Under the pieces are notes generated by a model. The model was not told where the DNA came from, made no database searches, and worked only from the letters and a program-made list of their open reading frames with translations. Positions 50,873-60,420 of a DNA stretch of 64,000 nt are shown here, piece after piece; positions within the stretch are counted from its first letter, which is position 1; the number at the start of each line of letters is the position of its first letter. A program made the position numbers and the translations under genes. This stretch comes from DATNPX01 sp036702975. GTDB taxonomy: Bacteria > Cyanobacteriota > Vampirovibrionia > Obscuribacterales > Obscuribacteraceae. The DNA lies in assembly GCA_036702975.1 (NCBI GenBank), contig DATNPX010000029.1:1-64000 (forward strand). Reading direction: 5' to 3'.

Positions 50873-52129
50873 ATGGGACAAGTAATTGACAAAACGTATA
50901 ACGGCTTGAAGGTTCCGCAGGGCGAAAAGATCACATTCAAAGATGGCAAGCCGGTTGTACCAAACAAGCCGATCATTCCTTTCATTGAAGGCGACGGCAC
51001 TGGCAGAGACATCTGGAAGGCGTCACAGCGCGTGTTTGATGCGGCTGTGCAGAAAGCCTACGGCGACGAAAAGAAAATCGCCTGGTTCGAAGTATTGGCT
51101 GGCGAAAAAGCAAATAACGAAACCAAAGAATGGCTTCCAAACGATTCAATTGAAGCTTTGAAAGAATTTGGCGTTGGTATCAAAGGACCTCTCACTACAC
51201 CAGTCGGCGGCGGTATCCGCAGCTTGAACGTAGCATTGAGACAGATTTTTGACCTGTACTGCTGCGTCCGCCCTGTTCGCTACTTCGAAGGCGTGCCAAC
51301 ACCAGTCAAGCACCCAGAAAAGTTGAACGTTGTTATCTATCGCGAAAACACCGAAGACGTTTATTCTGGAATCGAGTACGTATCAGGTTCTGCTGAAGCT
51401 AAGAAGATCATAGAATTGATCGAATCATTCGGCAAAAAGACGATTCGCCTCGACTCAGGTATCGGTATCAAGCCAATCTCCGAATTCGGTTCGCAGAGAC
51501 TGGTGAGAAGAGCAATCGAGCACGCTATCAAACACAACCTGAAATCAGTCACCCTCGTGCACAAAGGGAATATTCAGAAGTTCACCGAAGGTGCTTTCAG
51601 AGATTGGGGTTATCAACTGGCTGAGAAAGAATTCGCTGCTCAAACAATCAGCGAAGAAAAGCTCTGGGCAGATCATGATGGCAAAACTCCAGCAGGCAAG
51701 ATCTTGATCAACGATCGCATCGCTGACTCAATGTTCCAGCAAGTACTGACAAGACCCGAAGAATACTCTGTTCTAGCAACAACCAACTTGAATGGAGACT
51801 ATCTGTCTGACGCTTGCGCCGCTCAGGTCGGCGGACTCGGAATCGCTCCGGGAGCCAACATCGGCGACAACTGCGCCATCTTCGAAGCAACTCACGGCAC
51901 AGCACCTAAGTACGCCGATAAAGACGTGATCAACCCTGGTTCAGTAATTCTCTCCGGAGTCATGATGTTCGATTACATGGGCTGGACAGAAGCTGCCAAA
52001 TTGATCGAAAAGGCCATCGCTACGACAATTCAGAAGAAGACGGTGACCTACGATTTGGAAAGATTGATGGATGGCGCGAAGAAAGTGAAAACAAGCGAAT
52101 TCGCAAGCCACATTATCGAAAACATGTAA
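50873..52129 (+). CDS. icd: Isocitrate dehydrogenase (NADP-dependent)
   Basis: The 418-residue TCA-cycle enzyme converts isocitrate to 2-oxoglutarate. It closely resembles the E. coli type. IPFIEGDGTGRDIW is near the N-terminus. PLTTPVGGGIRSLNVALRQI includes the serine regulated in E. coli. VIYRENTEDVYSGIEY and LVHKGNIQKFTEGAFRDWGY are substrate regions. HGTAPKYADKDVINPGSVIL has the Lys-Tyr pair linked to NADP choice. AAAGGTG lies 7 bases before the ATG, and a terminator follows. It sits at a branch with malate synthase chemistry elsewhere in the window, but no isocitrate lyase or kinase/phosphatase is seen. Confidence 0.97.
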   Translation: MGQVIDKTYNGLKVPQGEKITFKDGKPVVPNKPIIPFIEGDGTGRDIWKASQRVFDAAVQKAYGDEKKIAWFEVLAGEKANNETKEWLPNDSIEALKEFGVGIKGPLTTPVGGGIRSLNVALRQIFDLYCCVRPVRYFEGVPTPVKHPEKLNVVIYRENTEDVYSGIEYVSGSAEAKKIIELIESFGKKTIRLDSGIGIKPISEFGSQRLVRRAIEHAIKHNLKSVTLVHKGNIQKFTEGAFRDWGYQLAEKEFAAQTISEEKLWADHDGKTPAGKILINDRIADSMFQQVLTRPEEYSVLATTNLNGDYLSDACAAQVGGLGIAPGANIGDNCAIFEATHGTAPKYADKDVINPGSVILSGVMMFDYMGWTEAAKLIEKAIATTIQKKTVTYDLERLMDGAKKVKTSEFASHIIENM

Positions 52130-52156
52130 GCACCTGCACTAGCAGCAAGTTCAAAG

Positions 52157-52191
52157 AAAAAGAGCGCGTATAAAACGCGCTCTTTTTTTTT
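52157..52191 (+). terminator. Intrinsic terminator after icd
   Basis: AAAAAGAGCGCG pairs with CGCGCTCTTTTT around a 7-base loop (TATAAAA), and the right arm runs into a stretch of nine T bases. Confidence 0.93.
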
Positions 52192-52324
52192 GCCACCTTC
52201 TGCAGTGCTGTGTAGATGTCATATGGCTTCATTTGAAGGCTACGTCTAGTACGATATTAGCGGCAATCTTTCTGAGGCGCTCAACCAGCGCAGAGCAATC
52301 CACGCTAGCATCTAACGGAAGAAT

Positions 52325-53908
52325 ATGAATTTATACCTGACTTTCAACAAGGCGCTTACACTCTGGCCAAAAAAGGAAGCAATAGTAGACGGAGATAAGC
52401 GATTCACTTACGAGCAGTTTGCCGAACGAGTGTCTGCTCTTGCAAATTTTTTGGTCGCTGCAGGTTTCAAAAAGGGGTCTGTTATCGCAGTGCTCAGCCC
52501 TAATGGACATGAGCTGATGGAGATTTACTACGCCTGCGCCATTACAGGAATCATTTTAAACCCGATAAACTTTCGGCTCTCACCGCACGAAGTCTCGATA
52601 ATCTTGAACGATTCAGAGGCTCGCGCCTTGTTCTTACACTCTGACTTCAAAGACTGTGCCAGTAAGAGTTTGCCAGATTCTCCCACCGTCAAATATGTCA
52701 TCGCATTCGGTGCCGGTAAGTTTCCCATGTTTGATGTCGAGAGCGTCGATTATGAGAGCGCCATAAAAAATCACGCTGGAAAAGCGATGCCGGTTGCAGA
52801 TGTTGGCATGGATGATCTCGCGCAACTCTACTACACAAGCGGCACCACAGGTAAAGCAAAAGGCGTGATGCTGTCGCATAAAAATGTTTGTTTAAATGCG
52901 CTTGGCGCTGTCACTGAGCTGAATTTGAATGACGACGATACCTGGATGCACATCGGACCGATGTTCCATTTGGCAGATGCCTGGTCCATCTGGGCTGTTA
53001 CCTGGGCAGGTGGCAAGCATACGTTTGCACCATATTTCAAGGCTGAAGAGGTGCTGGCAACTCTGGCTCAGGAAAAAGTCACCAAGACAGTCATGGTTCC
53101 CACGATGGTTAACGCGTTGCTGCACAGCCCAGATCTGAAGAAACACAACTACGAACGTTTGCAAATGATTTTGACGGCTGGCTCGCCCATTGCGCCGGAG
53201 CAGGTCAAATCCATCGTGCAAGAGTTTGGTTGTGATTACATGCAATTCTACGGAATGACCGAGACCAGTCCTTTCCTGACAATAAGTGCGCCCAAAGCGC
53301 ACCTTCGCTCATTACCCGAAGACAAATTGCTCGAGCTGAAAAGTAAAACTGGCAGACCGTTTATCGCAGTCGAAGTAAAAGTTGTACGAGATGATGGTTC
53401 GGAAGTCAAAAATGATAACACTGAAGTTGGTGAAATTATTGCACGTGGACCGGTAGTATTTTCTGGTTATTGGAAGCAGCCAGAGACGACCGCCCAAACC
53501 CTGATAGATGGCTGGATTCACACAGGCGATATGGCGGTGGTAGACAGTGAGGGATACATCAACATTTGCGATCGAAAGAAGGACATGATCATCACGGGCG
53601 GTGAAAACGTTTACTCGACTGAGGTCGAATATGCGCTTTACGAACACGCAGCCGTGCTAGAATGCGCCGTTCTCGGCGTTCCGGATGAGAAGTGGGGCGA
53701 GTCAGTGAAAGCAATTGTCGTCTTGAAAGAAGGGCAGAAGGCTGACGAAACCGAGCTGATTGAATTCGTTCGAGATAGATTAGGACGGTTCAAAGCCCCG
53801 AGGACCGTCGAGTTTGAAAAGGAGTTGCCCAAGACCGGCAGCGGCAAGATATTTAAAAAGGGACTTCGAGAGAAATACTGGGCAGCCAGCACCAGAAAGG
53901 TAAATTAG
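52325..53908 (+). CDS. Acyl-CoA synthetase (AMP-forming, fatty-acid type)
   Basis: The 527-residue protein activates a carboxylic acid with ATP and CoA. The AMP-binding P-loop is LYYTSGTTGKAKGVMLSHKN near residues 166-185. Later motifs are FYGMTETSP, GWIHTGDMAVVDSEGY and ICDRKKDMIITGGENVYSTE, and the acyl-transfer lysine is in ELPKTGSGKIFKKGLREKYW. The layout fits medium/long-chain or aryl-acid ligases of the FadD3/FadK branch. The convergent neighbour is a class III CoA-transferase, so both may act in catabolism of organic acids. The chain length preferred cannot be read. Confidence 0.9.
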   Translation: MNLYLTFNKALTLWPKKEAIVDGDKRFTYEQFAERVSALANFLVAAGFKKGSVIAVLSPNGHELMEIYYACAITGIILNPINFRLSPHEVSIILNDSEARALFLHSDFKDCASKSLPDSPTVKYVIAFGAGKFPMFDVESVDYESAIKNHAGKAMPVADVGMDDLAQLYYTSGTTGKAKGVMLSHKNVCLNALGAVTELNLNDDDTWMHIGPMFHLADAWSIWAVTWAGGKHTFAPYFKAEEVLATLAQEKVTKTVMVPTMVNALLHSPDLKKHNYERLQMILTAGSPIAPEQVKSIVQEFGCDYMQFYGMTETSPFLTISAPKAHLRSLPEDKLLELKSKTGRPFIAVEVKVVRDDGSEVKNDNTEVGEIIARGPVVFSGYWKQPETTAQTLIDGWIHTGDMAVVDSEGYINICDRKKDMIITGGENVYSTEVEYALYEHAAVLECAVLGVPDEKWGESVKAIVVLKEGQKADETELIEFVRDRLGRFKAPRTVEFEKELPKTGSGKIFKKGLREKYWAASTRKVN

Positions 53909-53934
53909 ACCAGAAAACTAGATTAGATGCGCAT

Positions 53935-55092
53935 TTAGAGAATGACTGCGTTCTTTTTGAGACTGGCGATTTCTTCATCTGAGTAATTGAGTTCTCTCAG
54001 GACTGTTTCGCTTTGTTCTGCCCGGTCATCATATGCGGTGCTTGCCTCCATCGCGTAAGATAGAGGAGTAGTCACCTGTGGCACGTCGCCGAGTGTCGGA
54101 TGCGTCATGTGATGGACCACAGCATGTTCTCTGACTGGTGGATGTTGTAGTGCTTCAGCGATTGTGCTGACCGGTGAAACACAGCAATTCGTCTCCTCAA
54201 ATATGTCTATCCATTCCTGCAATGTCTTTCTTTTGATTGTCTCGGCTATTTTTTTCGATAGTTCATGGTCGCGACTTGTTACTACTTTTTTGGAAAGTTC
54301 GGGAATACCAGCTTTTTCGCAAAAGGTTTTCCAGAAAGGCGCCTCGAGCGAAGCTACAGCCAGATAGCGCTTGTCGCTGCATTCGTATACAGTGTAGTTT
54401 GGCAGTTCTCTTGGATAGGTGTAATGTTCGACTTCAGGATGCAACTCTTCGTACAACAAAGCGGTGCCCATGATGCCCATCGTCGAAAGCGCTGATTCGA
54501 ACATGCTCACATCAATGTGCGTTCCTTTTCCAGTGTGTTCTCGCTCATACAAATGGCTAGCGATGCGAATTGCCGCGTACATCGCCGAAGTGTAATCTGA
54601 CACTAGAACGGACGGCAATATAGGTCTTTCGCCCTCTTTCGCATTCATAGCAAGAACGCCAGATTCTGCGATCAAATTGAGGTCATGCCCCGGCTTCTCG
54701 CTCCAGCTGCCTTTTTGACCGTAACCTGAAATCGAGCAATAAATGATCTTGGCGTTCAGTTCGTTAATAGCTTCGTAACCGAGCCCAAGCCGGTCCATAA
54801 CGCCTGGACGAAAATTCTCAATCAGCACATCTGCATCTTTAAGGACTCTTTTTGCCAGCTTGATACCATCCTGCTTCTTCAAATCAATTGATATTCGCTG
54901 TTTATTGCGATGCAGACTCCAGAAGTACAGACTGTGCCCGTCAACGATCGGGGGCAACATTTGACCCAAAGTCCTGGATAGAGGTTCTATTCGAAGCACA
55001 TTGCAGCCCAGATCGCTCAGTGCGGTCGAGCACAATTCGCCCGGCAAAAGGTGAGTAAAATCGATTACCTTAAGTCCGCTGAGTGGTGCCAT
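53935..55092 (-). CDS. Class III (CaiB/BaiF) CoA-transferase
   Basis: The 385-residue protein is of the family that moves CoA between acids (formyl-CoA, carnitine, bile acid, succinyl donors), or racemises 2-methylacyl-CoA. It starts PLSGLKVIDFTHLLPGELCS. It has LDLKKQDGIKLAKRVLKDAD-type blocks (here SIDLKKQDGIKLAKRVLKDA), VLIENFRPGVMDRLGLGYEA, GHDLNLIAESGVLAM, and the active-site-region DYTSAMYAAIRIAS. TGKGTHIDVSMFESAL is another standard phrase. The exact substrate is unknown. It converges with the acyl-CoA synthetase (26-base gap). Confidence 0.9.
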   Translation of the reverse strand: MAPLSGLKVIDFTHLLPGELCSTALSDLGCNVLRIEPLSRTLGQMLPPIVDGHSLYFWSLHRNKQRISIDLKKQDGIKLAKRVLKDADVLIENFRPGVMDRLGLGYEAINELNAKIIYCSISGYGQKGSWSEKPGHDLNLIAESGVLAMNAKEGERPILPSVLVSDYTSAMYAAIRIASHLYEREHTGKGTHIDVSMFESALSTMGIMGTALLYEELHPEVEHYTYPRELPNYTVYECSDKRYLAVASLEAPFWKTFCEKAGIPELSKKVVTSRDHELSKKIAETIKRKTLQEWIDIFEETNCCVSPVSTIAEALQHPPVREHAVVHHMTHPTLGDVPQVTTPLSYAMEASTAYDDRAEQSETVLRELNYSDEEIASLKKNAVIL

Positions 55093-55245
55093 TGGTGCTG
55101 CCGTGGTGGGAAAACTAGTCTAACAGGACTGCGGCAATGATGCTTGAGTCTCCCTGACAAGCCGTAAAAGCTCTTATTGCGGTCTTTGTCCGGTTAGGCT
55201 AATCTAGCGGTAGAGACTGGTTGAGCGCCACCAGAGTTTACTAGC

Positions 55246-56685
55246 ATGAGATTGAAACTGACAGCGTTTACACTTTCCATTGCGGCTTTGCTACCCTGTG
55301 CAGCTGCGTCTGGTGATGATTTGCCTGCTGAAAATTCAAAGCGGTGCACAGCACTAATTGAGAGAGGTGACGATCTTCTTCAATCGGATCAGACATCGAA
55401 AGCTATCGATCTTTATACACAGGCGATCAAAGCCGATCCTCAAAGCTCAGCCGCTCATCAACGTTTAGGACATGCTCTTTCTTTGACTGGCAACCTTGTC
55501 TCTGCTTTAGACGAAGAACGCAAATCACTGGAACTCGACCCAAACAATGGAGAGGCGCACTGCAACGTCGGTTGGATATTCGGGCTTCAGCAACGTTTCA
55601 GAGCGGCGGTTGAAGAGGAAAAATTGGCTATCGCTGCCAATCCATCAAACAGTTCTGCTTACTCGATTTTAGGTTTGTCTCTGGCCAGCCTGGAAGATTA
55701 CGACCTGGCCATCAGCGCGTTCAATAAGGCTCTGGCGCTCGATCCTAACGATTTCAACACTTACATGAATCTCGGTGCGGCTTTGGGTCGAAAAAAAGAT
55801 TATGCCAATGCTGTAACGATGTACAGGCGCGCAATCAATATCAACTCGAATAACCCTAACGCATATCTTGGTTTAGGAGCCGCGTTAGGAAAAGCTGGCG
55901 ACAGACCGGGTGAAATTGAAGCGTATAAAAATGCGGTCGCGCTCGCGCCGAATAATCCTGCAAACCACGGTCGTCTGGGCTACGCACTTTCTCAAAGTGG
56001 TGATTGGAGAGGCGCGTTCAGAGAGGGTTCCATCGCTAACGGCTTGAGAATGCAAAGGTCATCTAGTGATTTCCTGAAGCTGTTTTTGACGACATGGGCT
56101 GCGATCTTTGTTGCGTTCGGCGTTTTATTTACAGTTATTTTTTCGGGTTCTCGATTTAGGCCCCAACCCGGAGAAGAGGTCGTCAAGTCGTTCTTCCTAA
56201 CATTCTACAAAGACAAACCAGGAAGATTTGTGCTCACATCACGAAGGTTGGTTTTTGTTCCAGAAGCATTTTCAACCTGGTTTGGTAGTACCAGAGTTAG
56301 TATCGAACTCGAGCAAGTCTCCGAGGTCGAATCTCATAGCACCATTAGTGGTGGCAGGCTATCAATCCTTTCATCAAATGGAACTGTTCTGCAGTTCAGT
56401 ATGCCAAACCTGGTCCTCGAGCCGCTTACAAAGCAGCTGAAAGAACTGGCGGCCAGGCAGACGAATCGCAAAAATCCTGGCGGTGAAGGCACCGTTTCAG
56501 ATCAGGCAAGAGCTGATGATTTGCACAAAGGTGTTGAGGCGACCGCACTGATTGAGTCACTGCGTCTCGATGAACTGGCTCCCCAGCTTAGTTTTGATCC
56601 CTTCGCGAACAACATTGACGATAAAGATGCTGTAATTATCACCGTGGTTTCAAACGACGGTGAGTCAAACGAGAAAACCGTTTAA
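55246..56685 (+). CDS. Exported TPR domain, membrane helix and GRAM/PH-like domain protein
   Basis: The 479-residue protein has a signal peptide (LKLTAFTLSIAALLPCAAAS). Seven or so tetratricopeptide repeats follow to about residue 270, such as DLYTQAIKADPQSSAAHQRL and AFNKALALDPNDFNTYMNLG. A helix near 282-305 follows (LFLTTWAAIFVAFGVLFTVI). After it comes a GRAM-like beta domain: VVKSFFLTFYKDKPGRFVLT, SRRLVFVPEAFSTWFGS and GGRLSILSSNGTVLQFSM. If the signal is cleaved, the TPR part is periplasmic and the GRAM-like part cytoplasmic, which would make a transmembrane connector. This combination is unusual. Confidence 0.82.
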   Translation: MRLKLTAFTLSIAALLPCAAASGDDLPAENSKRCTALIERGDDLLQSDQTSKAIDLYTQAIKADPQSSAAHQRLGHALSLTGNLVSALDEERKSLELDPNNGEAHCNVGWIFGLQQRFRAAVEEEKLAIAANPSNSSAYSILGLSLASLEDYDLAISAFNKALALDPNDFNTYMNLGAALGRKKDYANAVTMYRRAININSNNPNAYLGLGAALGKAGDRPGEIEAYKNAVALAPNNPANHGRLGYALSQSGDWRGAFREGSIANGLRMQRSSSDFLKLFLTTWAAIFVAFGVLFTVIFSGSRFRPQPGEEVVKSFFLTFYKDKPGRFVLTSRRLVFVPEAFSTWFGSTRVSIELEQVSEVESHSTISGGRLSILSSNGTVLQFSMPNLVLEPLTKQLKELAARQTNRKNPGGEGTVSDQARADDLHKGVEATALIESLRLDELAPQLSFDPFANNIDDKDAVIITVVSNDGESNEKTV

Positions 56686-56885
56686 TTCAGCGGTAAGTAC
56701 GATGTGAACCTCGCTTTTCCGAGCAACATCTATGGTCAGTTCACGCTTTAGCTCTCACTATAATATTATGGTTCAACCATTCAATAGTGGGACACGTCGA
56801 CTTGTACACAAGTTGAACTGTATAATGTTTCAACAGTCTACTTGTCGTATTGTTGACTGGCTGAAGTTGCTGGCAAGGCAGGTCG

Positions 56886-58124
56886 TTATTTATGCGACTG
56901 TTTTTGACCGTTGTAGTTCCAGTACCTTGCCGCTCCATAAGTACAAGAGACCACCATCAAAATGCCGCACCACGCAATCACAGAACCAGCACTGGCAATC
57001 TTAAAGAGTGCGGCTGCTCCAAGCAAACCAAGGGCATATCCTCCGGCCAGCATCATCATCCTCAGCGACATCGTCTTACCCAGCAGGTTAGCAGGCACCT
57101 CCTTCATGATCAGATTCAGAAGGAGTAAGTCTCCGGCCGCGCCACCAATCGCAGCTATCACCGCACCTGAAACGGCTGCTTGCATCGAGTTTCCCAGCGC
57201 TATGACGACGAAGCCGAGACCGCAAATCGCGTCACCCACAAAAACATTGAGCCACGAACTGCGCACGTGCAAATTGGCGCAAATGACGTTACCAATCACA
57301 CTGCCCGTTCCATAAGCGGCTACGAGATACCCATAATTTGCTACATCGTCACCATATGCCTGTTTAACAAGAATTGGCAGTCCAACTGTAAAAGCTATTC
57401 CCCAGAGACCAGCCTGGAATGCGAGGCTTATGAGGCAATAGCGAAGTGCTTTGTCCTGGGAGGCATAGCCGAAACCGTCCACCACGTCCCTGAATATATC
57501 TTGCACAGAACTAATTGGAGCTGCGTTTTTGTGCTCAAACGCCCATGTCAGGCGTGTTCCAAGAAGCATAATAGTGATTGCCGAAATCAGGAAACTGAAT
57601 GCTTCAACCGTGAAAAATTGAGTCAGAGGCATGATGGTAACGAGCACGCCTGTAAGCCCGGGACCCACTGCTCGTGCTAATCTCTGGGTTAAATCCATCA
57701 ATCCCGTCATTGCTTCAAGCGAGCTCTGACTTTTGGTAATTGAAGGAAGGGAAGCCTGCAACGCGGGATCAAAGAACGCACCGAAAGCGCCTATTAATGC
57801 GCCTGTTACCACGAGGTGCCAGAGTTGGATTGCGCCACCATGGGCGATGACTGGCAATGGTACAACCGCCAGAAATCTGACAAGGTCTGACATAATCAAG
57901 ACTTTTCTGCGATCGAAACGGTCTGCAGCTATTCCTCCTAATAGACCAAAGGTAATTTTGCCTATCCCGATAACTGCTGCGACGTAACCTGCCTGATTTC
58001 CGAATCGTTCCACCGCAATCCACATAGCCGCCAACATATATAGCTGGTCGCCGATGCCCGACAGCACCTGGCTAACCCAGAGGGATGCCAGGGGCGGCTC
58101 GCGAAGGGCAACGGCATACTTCAT
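56886..58124 (-). CDS. MFS transporter
   Basis: The 412-residue protein has about twelve helices. N-terminal blocks are LWVSQVLSGIGDQLYMLAAM, GLLGGIAADRFDRRKVLIMS and GAFGAFFDPALQASLPSITK, the last typical of the MFS_3 and EntS-type efflux branch. C-terminal LGKTMSLRMMMLAGGYALG resembles the same group. It is probably an exporter of lipophilic compounds or a siderophore-like molecule; no neighbour narrows this. The end converges on the TPR-GRAM gene across 200 bases with small inverted repeats. Confidence 0.87.
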   Translation of the reverse strand: MKYAVALREPPLASLWVSQVLSGIGDQLYMLAAMWIAVERFGNQAGYVAAVIGIGKITFGLLGGIAADRFDRRKVLIMSDLVRFLAVVPLPVIAHGGAIQLWHLVVTGALIGAFGAFFDPALQASLPSITKSQSSLEAMTGLMDLTQRLARAVGPGLTGVLVTIMPLTQFFTVEAFSFLISAITIMLLGTRLTWAFEHKNAAPISSVQDIFRDVVDGFGYASQDKALRYCLISLAFQAGLWGIAFTVGLPILVKQAYGDDVANYGYLVAAYGTGSVIGNVICANLHVRSSWLNVFVGDAICGLGFVVIALGNSMQAAVSGAVIAAIGGAAGDLLLLNLIMKEVPANLLGKTMSLRMMMLAGGYALGLLGAAALFKIASAGSVIAWCGILMVVSCTYGAARYWNYNGQKQSHK

Positions 58125-58303
58125 GGGATGGTCCGGCCAATCCTTTTCCTGAGTTTCGCAGGAGCATTTAATGTTAGCCCAGACCGATATTCTGAAACAG
58201 CCATCTGATCACCGCGCCACGTTTTTGCCACATTTTAGTTATAAATTGCTAATCTCCGCCTCTACCGCCCCACCAACTTGAAATTGCTAAGGAGCATCAC
58301 CGC

Positions 58304-59113
58304 ATGGTCAATGCATCTCCTCCCCCATCTGTTAACCCTGGTTATGACGTTATTGAGTTCAAACAGGGGTTTGGTCAGCTGGTCCGTGAGATTGATGGAA
58401 AAGATTCAGGGCAGTTCAAGCCTATCCGCCGCCCGGAGCCAACAGGCGAATCGACTCTAAAACTCACTTTTGGTAGCCGCGACTGGTGGCATTATAAGGA
58501 ACTGGCTGAGTTGGCTGCTCATAACGGCAACTACAGTCAGGCCGAGGCTATGTGGCTTGCGGCGCTGATCGAATGCAATGAATTTGCTGATGACGACGAA
58601 CGACTGGCTATGACTCTGGACAATCTCGCCAGTCTTTATTACTCACTAGGTCGTTATGAACAGTCCGAAATGTTTTGTAAGCGAGCTTTTGACGTTGTCG
58701 TAAAAGCCTACGGAGGCGAAAACAGCAAAGTGGCTTCGTGTCTGAATAACCTTGCAGGCATTTACTACAACCAGAAGCGCTACGACCAGGCTGAGCCTCT
58801 CTGTCTTGAGGTTTTAAGTATTTACGAAAAGCTGAAGGGAGCACATCATCCGGACGTTGGCATGGCTGCCAACAATCTAGGAATGCTTTATCACGCACAG
58901 AAGAAGCTCAAATTTGCTGAAACATACTATTTGCAAGCGATCCGCATCCGCACTAAAGCGCTGGGACGGTCCAGCCCTGTGGTGCAGACGCTCTACGCCA
59001 ACTACGTAAATTTGCTACGGGCTATGAAACGAACATCAGAAGCCGAGGCGTTTAAGTTGTGGTCCGAGGCGCGACCTTCCGATGGAGCCGACGTTGTAAT
59101 CAAAGCTGTCTAA
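58304..59113 (+). CDS. Cytosolic TPR protein (kinesin-light-chain type repeats)
   Basis: The 269-residue protein has no signal peptide. AAGGAG lies 9 bases before the ATG. After about 60 residues, four to five tandem 42-residue repeats follow with the TPR_12 pattern: LDNLASLYYSLGRYEQSEMF, LNNLAGIYYNQKRYDQAEPL, ANNLGMLYHAQKKLKFAETY, and weaker flanking copies. Such repeats are protein-binding scaffolds. No catalytic domain is visible, and no neighbour suggests a partner. Confidence 0.85.
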   Translation: MVNASPPPSVNPGYDVIEFKQGFGQLVREIDGKDSGQFKPIRRPEPTGESTLKLTFGSRDWWHYKELAELAAHNGNYSQAEAMWLAALIECNEFADDDERLAMTLDNLASLYYSLGRYEQSEMFCKRAFDVVVKAYGGENSKVASCLNNLAGIYYNQKRYDQAEPLCLEVLSIYEKLKGAHHPDVGMAANNLGMLYHAQKKLKFAETYYLQAIRIRTKALGRSSPVVQTLYANYVNLLRAMKRTSEAEAFKLWSEARPSDGADVVIKAV

Positions 59114-59399
59114 ATTTTCTTTGCTATCGAAATGTCAGCATGCCAAACGTCAACTTTAGTCGACACCCCTTTTGTTCGGCGCAATTGATGTCGATTATTT
59201 ATGTCATCAAACATGGTATGGGAACTAAGTTTTAGAAAAATCTGACAGGCGTGTCAGCGCCGTTCGGTTTCGAGCTAAACTACACTTTCGGCAAAACTGT
59301 CTGACTCGTAAGAGCAATTTTTTTGCGGTCAAAGATATCTTACGTATCTCTGAGGTTGCCTGAGATCACGGTAAATGATTTGGATAAGGAGAAATAGTA

Positions 59400-60068
59400 A
59401 TGAAGCTAAAGCAGTTTTGCGCTGCAGTAGGTAAAGGGCTTTTGGCACTGGCACTGATACCAGTTGTTAATTTCAGTTCGGCAGCGAATGCTGCCGCTGA
59501 GTCAGCCAAAGGTCCAGCTCAGTTGTTTGTTTGCAACAACGGAACAACAGCAAGTTTTCGGAACATCACATCGCATGACAAGCAATTTCAACTAGGAAAC
59601 AATCTAGGAAAGGTGGCTGTGCTTGTCGATGATGGTCAGGATTCGAGCGCTTCTTGCGGAATGAATGTTGTGCCCACGAGAGCACCATTCAGTTTTATCA
59701 GCTGGTATTACAACGACGGACGCGCAGGAACGCTCAAGAACGTCACTGTCAGATACTGCTTCTCTAAGAAAGATGGCACTCCTCTTCCGACCGTTGATAT
59801 CCAGGGAGGAAATGGCAACCGTGGCGGATCAGTCGGCAATGGATGGTCGGTAGTGGTGCAAGACAACAGAGTTTTTCCAAGCGAAGTATCGTCGGGTAAC
59901 GCTTATTTGGATCGTGTATGTTTCATTTTTAGTGGAAAAGGCAGTCCTGCCAACATCACTTTAGGTGACGTGCAAGTTACGACGACACAGGCTCCAAGTT
60001 ATATTGGCTCGCTCAATACAACTCTTGGTGACTGCAGTCTGGCCTCACCTTGCTTGCTGCTCCAGTAA
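59400..60068 (+). CDS. Exported protein of unknown function with paired cysteines
   Basis: AAGGAG lies 8 bases before the ATG. The 222-residue protein has a signal peptide (FCAAVGKGLLALALIPVVNF, cut near ANA). The mature part is rich in Gly, Asn, Ser and Thr and looks beta-stranded (VTVRYCFSKKDGTPLPTVDI). Cysteines occur at five or six places (FVCNNG, SCGMN, YCFSK, VCFIF, DCSLASPC), which could make disulfides in the periplasm or outside. The family is not recognised. A clear terminator hairpin follows 21 bases after the stop. Confidence 0.75.
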   Translation: MKLKQFCAAVGKGLLALALIPVVNFSSAANAAAESAKGPAQLFVCNNGTTASFRNITSHDKQFQLGNNLGKVAVLVDDGQDSSASCGMNVVPTRAPFSFISWYYNDGRAGTLKNVTVRYCFSKKDGTPLPTVDIQGGNGNRGGSVGNGWSVVVQDNRVFPSEVSSGNAYLDRVCFIFSGKGSPANITLGDVQVTTTQAPSYIGSLNTTLGDCSLASPCLLLQ

Positions 60069-60089
60069 GTAATCTCGAGCCCTACCTGA

Positions 60090-60120
60090 ACAGCCCGAGG
60101 CGCATTTCGCCTCGGGCTGT
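60090..60120 (+). terminator. Intrinsic terminator after the exported Cys-containing protein
   Basis: ACAGCCCGAGGCG pairs with CGCCTCGGGCTGT around a 5-base loop. Only a weak T tract follows (TCGCCTTT). Confidence 0.75.
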
Positions 60121-60420
60121 TCGCCTTTAACCAGATGGAGCAGAATGAGATTTGCGCTTGCACCACCTGCTGCGATAGGTAATACGCATCGAGGACCCGG
60201 GTCGGTGTGTTTCGCTATTCCACGATTGTGCAACTCTTACATTTTCGGCCTGCCGACTTTTCTACGGTGCCTGATAATGTATATTATGTTTCATTGGTTT
60301 CCTGGAGAGCTGCAAACGCTGAACTGCTGGCAGTTTTTGATGGCACGGCTATCGCGCGTTCTGAGCTGTTTTCGAAAGGGTGGACGGTAGTTTGTACCTT
60401 TGCATACCTGATCTATCGTT
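60121..60420 (+). other. Non-coding gap, nothing recognised
   Basis: Between a terminator and the convergent flavoenzyme gene there is no supported gene or clear regulatory site. Small open frames lack ribosome sites. Confidence 0.5.

Noticed and set aside
56756..56830. Small inverted repeats between the TPR-GRAM and MFS genes
   Set aside because: Arms of 4-6 bases without T runs are too weak to call a bidirectional terminator or operator.
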